Shown here: positions 20,938-22,751 of the stretch, piece by piece | Layout: the number at the start of each line of letters is the position of its first letter | Position numbering within the stretch: the first letter of the stretch is position 1 | From: a virus | Length of the DNA stretch: 22,751 bases | Strand: one strand, 5' to 3' | Virus record (IMG/VR): IMGVR_UViG_3300008470_000308 | Span: 1 to 22,751 of that record | Notes under the pieces: generated by a model | The model's database searches: none | Seen by the model: only the letters and a program-made list of their open reading frames with translations | Told to the model about the DNA's origin: nothing | Program-made: the position numbers and the translations under genes

Positions 20938-22751
20938 ATGGGTTTCTTTTCGGGCATAGTAGGCGGCGTAATAGGTTTTTTTGTTGGTGGTCCGGTAGGT
21001 GCCGCTGTTGGTTTTTATGTCGGATATGACATTTCGACTGAAGGCGGTTTAATTGATATCTATGAAGAAGATATTATTGAATCTTTTTTGTATGATATTC
21101 CAGAAATGGGAGACTCTCCAACCTACGCATCAAACCAAATGGGAGACTCTCCAACCTACGCATCAAACCAAATCGGTAACACTATTTCAGAGGGGATCTT
21201 CGCTTCACGATGTTACGGGCAATGTAAAATCGGAGGCAATAAATTAAGATTCAATGCTGCGGATGATACAGATTTAAGGCTGATTGTCTCTCATTGTTTG
21301 GGGCCGGCTGGAGGTATTACTGAATGGTATGCTAATGATATAGCGTGGGGGGATCTGACAGGGACCCACACAAAAACCGAATACACTGGGACATGGACAC
21401 AGACCGCCGACGCAAGGTTTTCTTCACGAGAATGTGCTTATCGGGGCCGGGCTTACACAGCTTTCACCTTTGAGAAAGATGATAAGCAGATAGGCCATGA
21501 TCCCAATATTACGATTATCATGCAGGGGCTTTTATGTAAGCCATTAGCGAGTGATACTCCTGCCTTCACACGTAATAATGCGGTTGCTTTGTACGACTTT
21601 TATCTTAATGTTGAAGGCAGGGCAGCCGGAGTTTTAGACCTCAATTCGTTTAAATCGTTAGAAGCGCTTTGTAACGAAGTCCCCGCCGGATCATCTTTAC
21701 CAAGATACAGGTTCGATTTCAACTTTGACACGAATATGACCATTAATGATGCCAAGAAGTTACTTTGGAAATCGTTTAACGGTCAGGTCATAATGTCCCA
21801 GGGGAAGTATAAGTGTGTCTGGGATTCATCACAGATGGCGGATGGATCCGGAGGGCTTACCACAAAGACCGTTTCACATGCCTTCGATGAGGACAATATT
21901 GTTAAAGGTTCTTTAACCTGGAGCCAGCCAGAGTCACCAAATATCGTAAGAATTCATTATGTTGATTCCGCAAACTCTTATCAGAAAACTTCCGTAGAAG
22001 TCAGAGATGAAAACGATATTGATATAAATGGTGAAATTCTCTATGAAGAGACCTGTTATTATATTACAGATGCTGAACTTGCCAGACGCAGGGCAAAGTT
22101 TAAATTTAACAAATTCAAATATGAAGATTATCATTGTCAGCTTCAGGGATTCTCGGATTCAGGAGACCTTGAAATTTTCGACCTTGTAACGGTAACCCAT
22201 ACCCTCCCGGGTTGGACAACAAAACAATTCTTGGTTGCTTCAAAAGCCGATACTCCCAATGGGCAGCCTAAATTCACCTTGAGGGCTTATTATTCCGGCG
22301 TTTACGATGACGCACAGGTTGGAACACAGCCGGGGTATGAATCAATTTTGCCGAACCCATATCAAGTTCCGGCGGCTTCAACTGGAATCTCCGCAGCAAT
22401 GACCGCAGTGGGGACGGCCTATGATTTTGATGCGGTCAGGGTTTCGTTTTCCCCTCCGGCTACCGATCCATTTTATTCTTATTCGGAAATTTATGCTTCC
22501 AATGATGATGCGACTTATTATTACGTTGGTAGGGACGGGACCGGGACCTTTACTTTTAACGCCCTTGGTGTAATCTATGAGCCGGGCGATACTTGTTATA
22601 TCAAGATCCGTTCTGTTTCGACAATGGCGATCCCGGAAGACTTGCCAGCGGTGGCGAGTACGTCCGTTCTTGTTTCCTCGACAATGCGATTGGGTGGGTT
22701 TTACGCAGGTTTAACTTTCTTTGGGGATAATGCTGTTGCCAATGATGCCAA
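20938..22751 (+). CDS. Tail hub / tip protein, gpJ-like, 3' end missing
   Basis: The frame runs open from ATG 20938 to the window end (604 codons). Residues 2-32 are glycine-rich and hydrophobic (GFFSGIVGGVIGFFVGGPVGAAVGFYVG), as at the start of many tip hub proteins. Residues 57-78 are two exact copies of MGDSPTYASNQ. The barrel-like body follows, with ASRCYGQCKIGGNKLRF, SLEALCNEVPAGSSLPRYRF and MTINDAKKLLWKSFNGQVIM. Then come the DEDNIVKGSLTWSQPESPNIVRIHY region, DLEIFDLVTVTHTLPGW and an Fn3-like repeat region from about residue 480. This is the receptor-side hub at the tail end, and its C-terminus should carry host specificity. No in-frame TAG occurs in the visible part. Confidence 0.85.
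   Translation, partial: MGFFSGIVGGVIGFFVGGPVGAAVGFYVGYDISTEGGLIDIYEEDIIESFLYDIPEMGDSPTYASNQMGDSPTYASNQIGNTISEGIFASRCYGQCKIGGNKLRFNAADDTDLRLIVSHCLGPAGGITEWYANDIAWGDLTGTHTKTEYTGTWTQTADARFSSRECAYRGRAYTAFTFEKDDKQIGHDPNITIIMQGLLCKPLASDTPAFTRNNAVALYDFYLNVEGRAAGVLDLNSFKSLEALCNEVPAGSSLPRYRFDFNFDTNMTINDAKKLLWKSFNGQVIMSQGKYKCVWDSSQMADGSGGLTTKTVSHAFDEDNIVKGSLTWSQPESPNIVRIHYVDSANSYQKTSVEVRDENDIDINGEILYEETCYYITDAELARRRAKFKFNKFKYEDYHCQLQGFSDSGDLEIFDLVTVTHTLPGWTTKQFLVASKADTPNGQPKFTLRAYYSGVYDDAQVGTQPGYESILPNPYQVPAASTGISAAMTAVGTAYDFDAVRVSFSPPATDPFYSYSEIYASNDDATYYYVGRDGTGTFTFNALGVIYEPGDTCYIKIRSVSTMAIPEDLPAVASTSVLVSSTMRLGGFYAGLTFFGDNAVANDA
21106..21171 (+). repeat. Perfect 33-bp tandem duplication in the hub gene
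   Basis: Bases 21106-21138 are repeated exactly at 21139-21171 and keep the frame, duplicating the 11 residues MGDSPTYASNQ. The lack of any mismatch implies a very recent event or an assembly artefact. Confidence 0.9.

Noticed and set aside
1-22751. Complete reassignment of TAG as a sense codon throughout
   Set aside because: Many TAG codons are followed at once by an SD and a new start, and act as normal stops. Only two internal ambers are seen, so full recoding is not supported by this window.
1-22751. tRNA genes, insertion sequences, attachment sites, sigma-70 promoters
   Set aside because: None was seen with enough support. The gaps between genes are under 70 bases and hold only SDs and the three hairpins described.

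Overview
This window is a continuous stretch of the late, virion-building region of a tailed double-stranded DNA phage or prophage with a long non-contractile (siphovirus-type) tail. Every supported gene is on the + strand. They are tightly packed, often with ATGA or TAATG stop/start overlaps and strong AGGAGG ribosome binding sites. There is no integrase, replication, lysis, tRNA or host gene, so host and lifestyle cannot be read here. The AGGAGG sites point to a bacterial host, and the lambda gpM/gpL/gpJ-type tail tip hints at a Gram-negative one. This is inference.

Layout. 1-2019: end of a ClpP-like head maturation protease, then an HK97-fold major capsid protein. 2053-10405: an unusually long accessory structural cassette of 15 genes, mostly beta-rich proteins of fibre or decoration type. 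It holds two tandem paralogue pairs (2053-3059 and 3305-4369), a secreted Fn3-like protein, a multidomain fibre protein and a protein made of eleven 18-residue repeats. 10430-12738: head-tail connector carrying an inserted beta domain, head-tail adaptor, tail terminator and small unknowns. 12738-15223: a zinc-ribbon/DUF4177 protein, a glycosyltransferase-methyltransferase fusion, a small charged protein and a second glycosyltransferase. 15225-16101: two tandem tail tube paralogues. 16114-16847: tail assembly chaperones G and G-T joined by a -1 frameshift at A AAA AAC. 16844-22751: HK97 gp10-like protein, tape measure, gpM-like, gpL-like Fe-S tail tip, a GNAT-like protein and the start of the gpJ-like hub, which runs off the window.

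Most notable points. (1) Two conserved tail genes, the tape measure and the gpL-like protein, are each cut by one in-frame TAG where the protein plainly continues. In gpL the TAG sits where I would expect glutamine. TAG is also used as an ordinary stop by about eleven genes here, six of which have a backup stop within about 20 nt. This suggests amber suppression, early recoding, or two independent nonsense mutations. (2) The G-T frameshift window is exceptionally clear. (3) The connector carries a nested domain. (4) A glycosyltransferase/methyltransferase set lies inside the tail operon and may modify the virion. (5) Three separate tandem duplications of structural genes are present.

Family assignments come from motif recognition by eye, with no database search. 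Most genes in the accessory cassette are named only as structural-type proteins.
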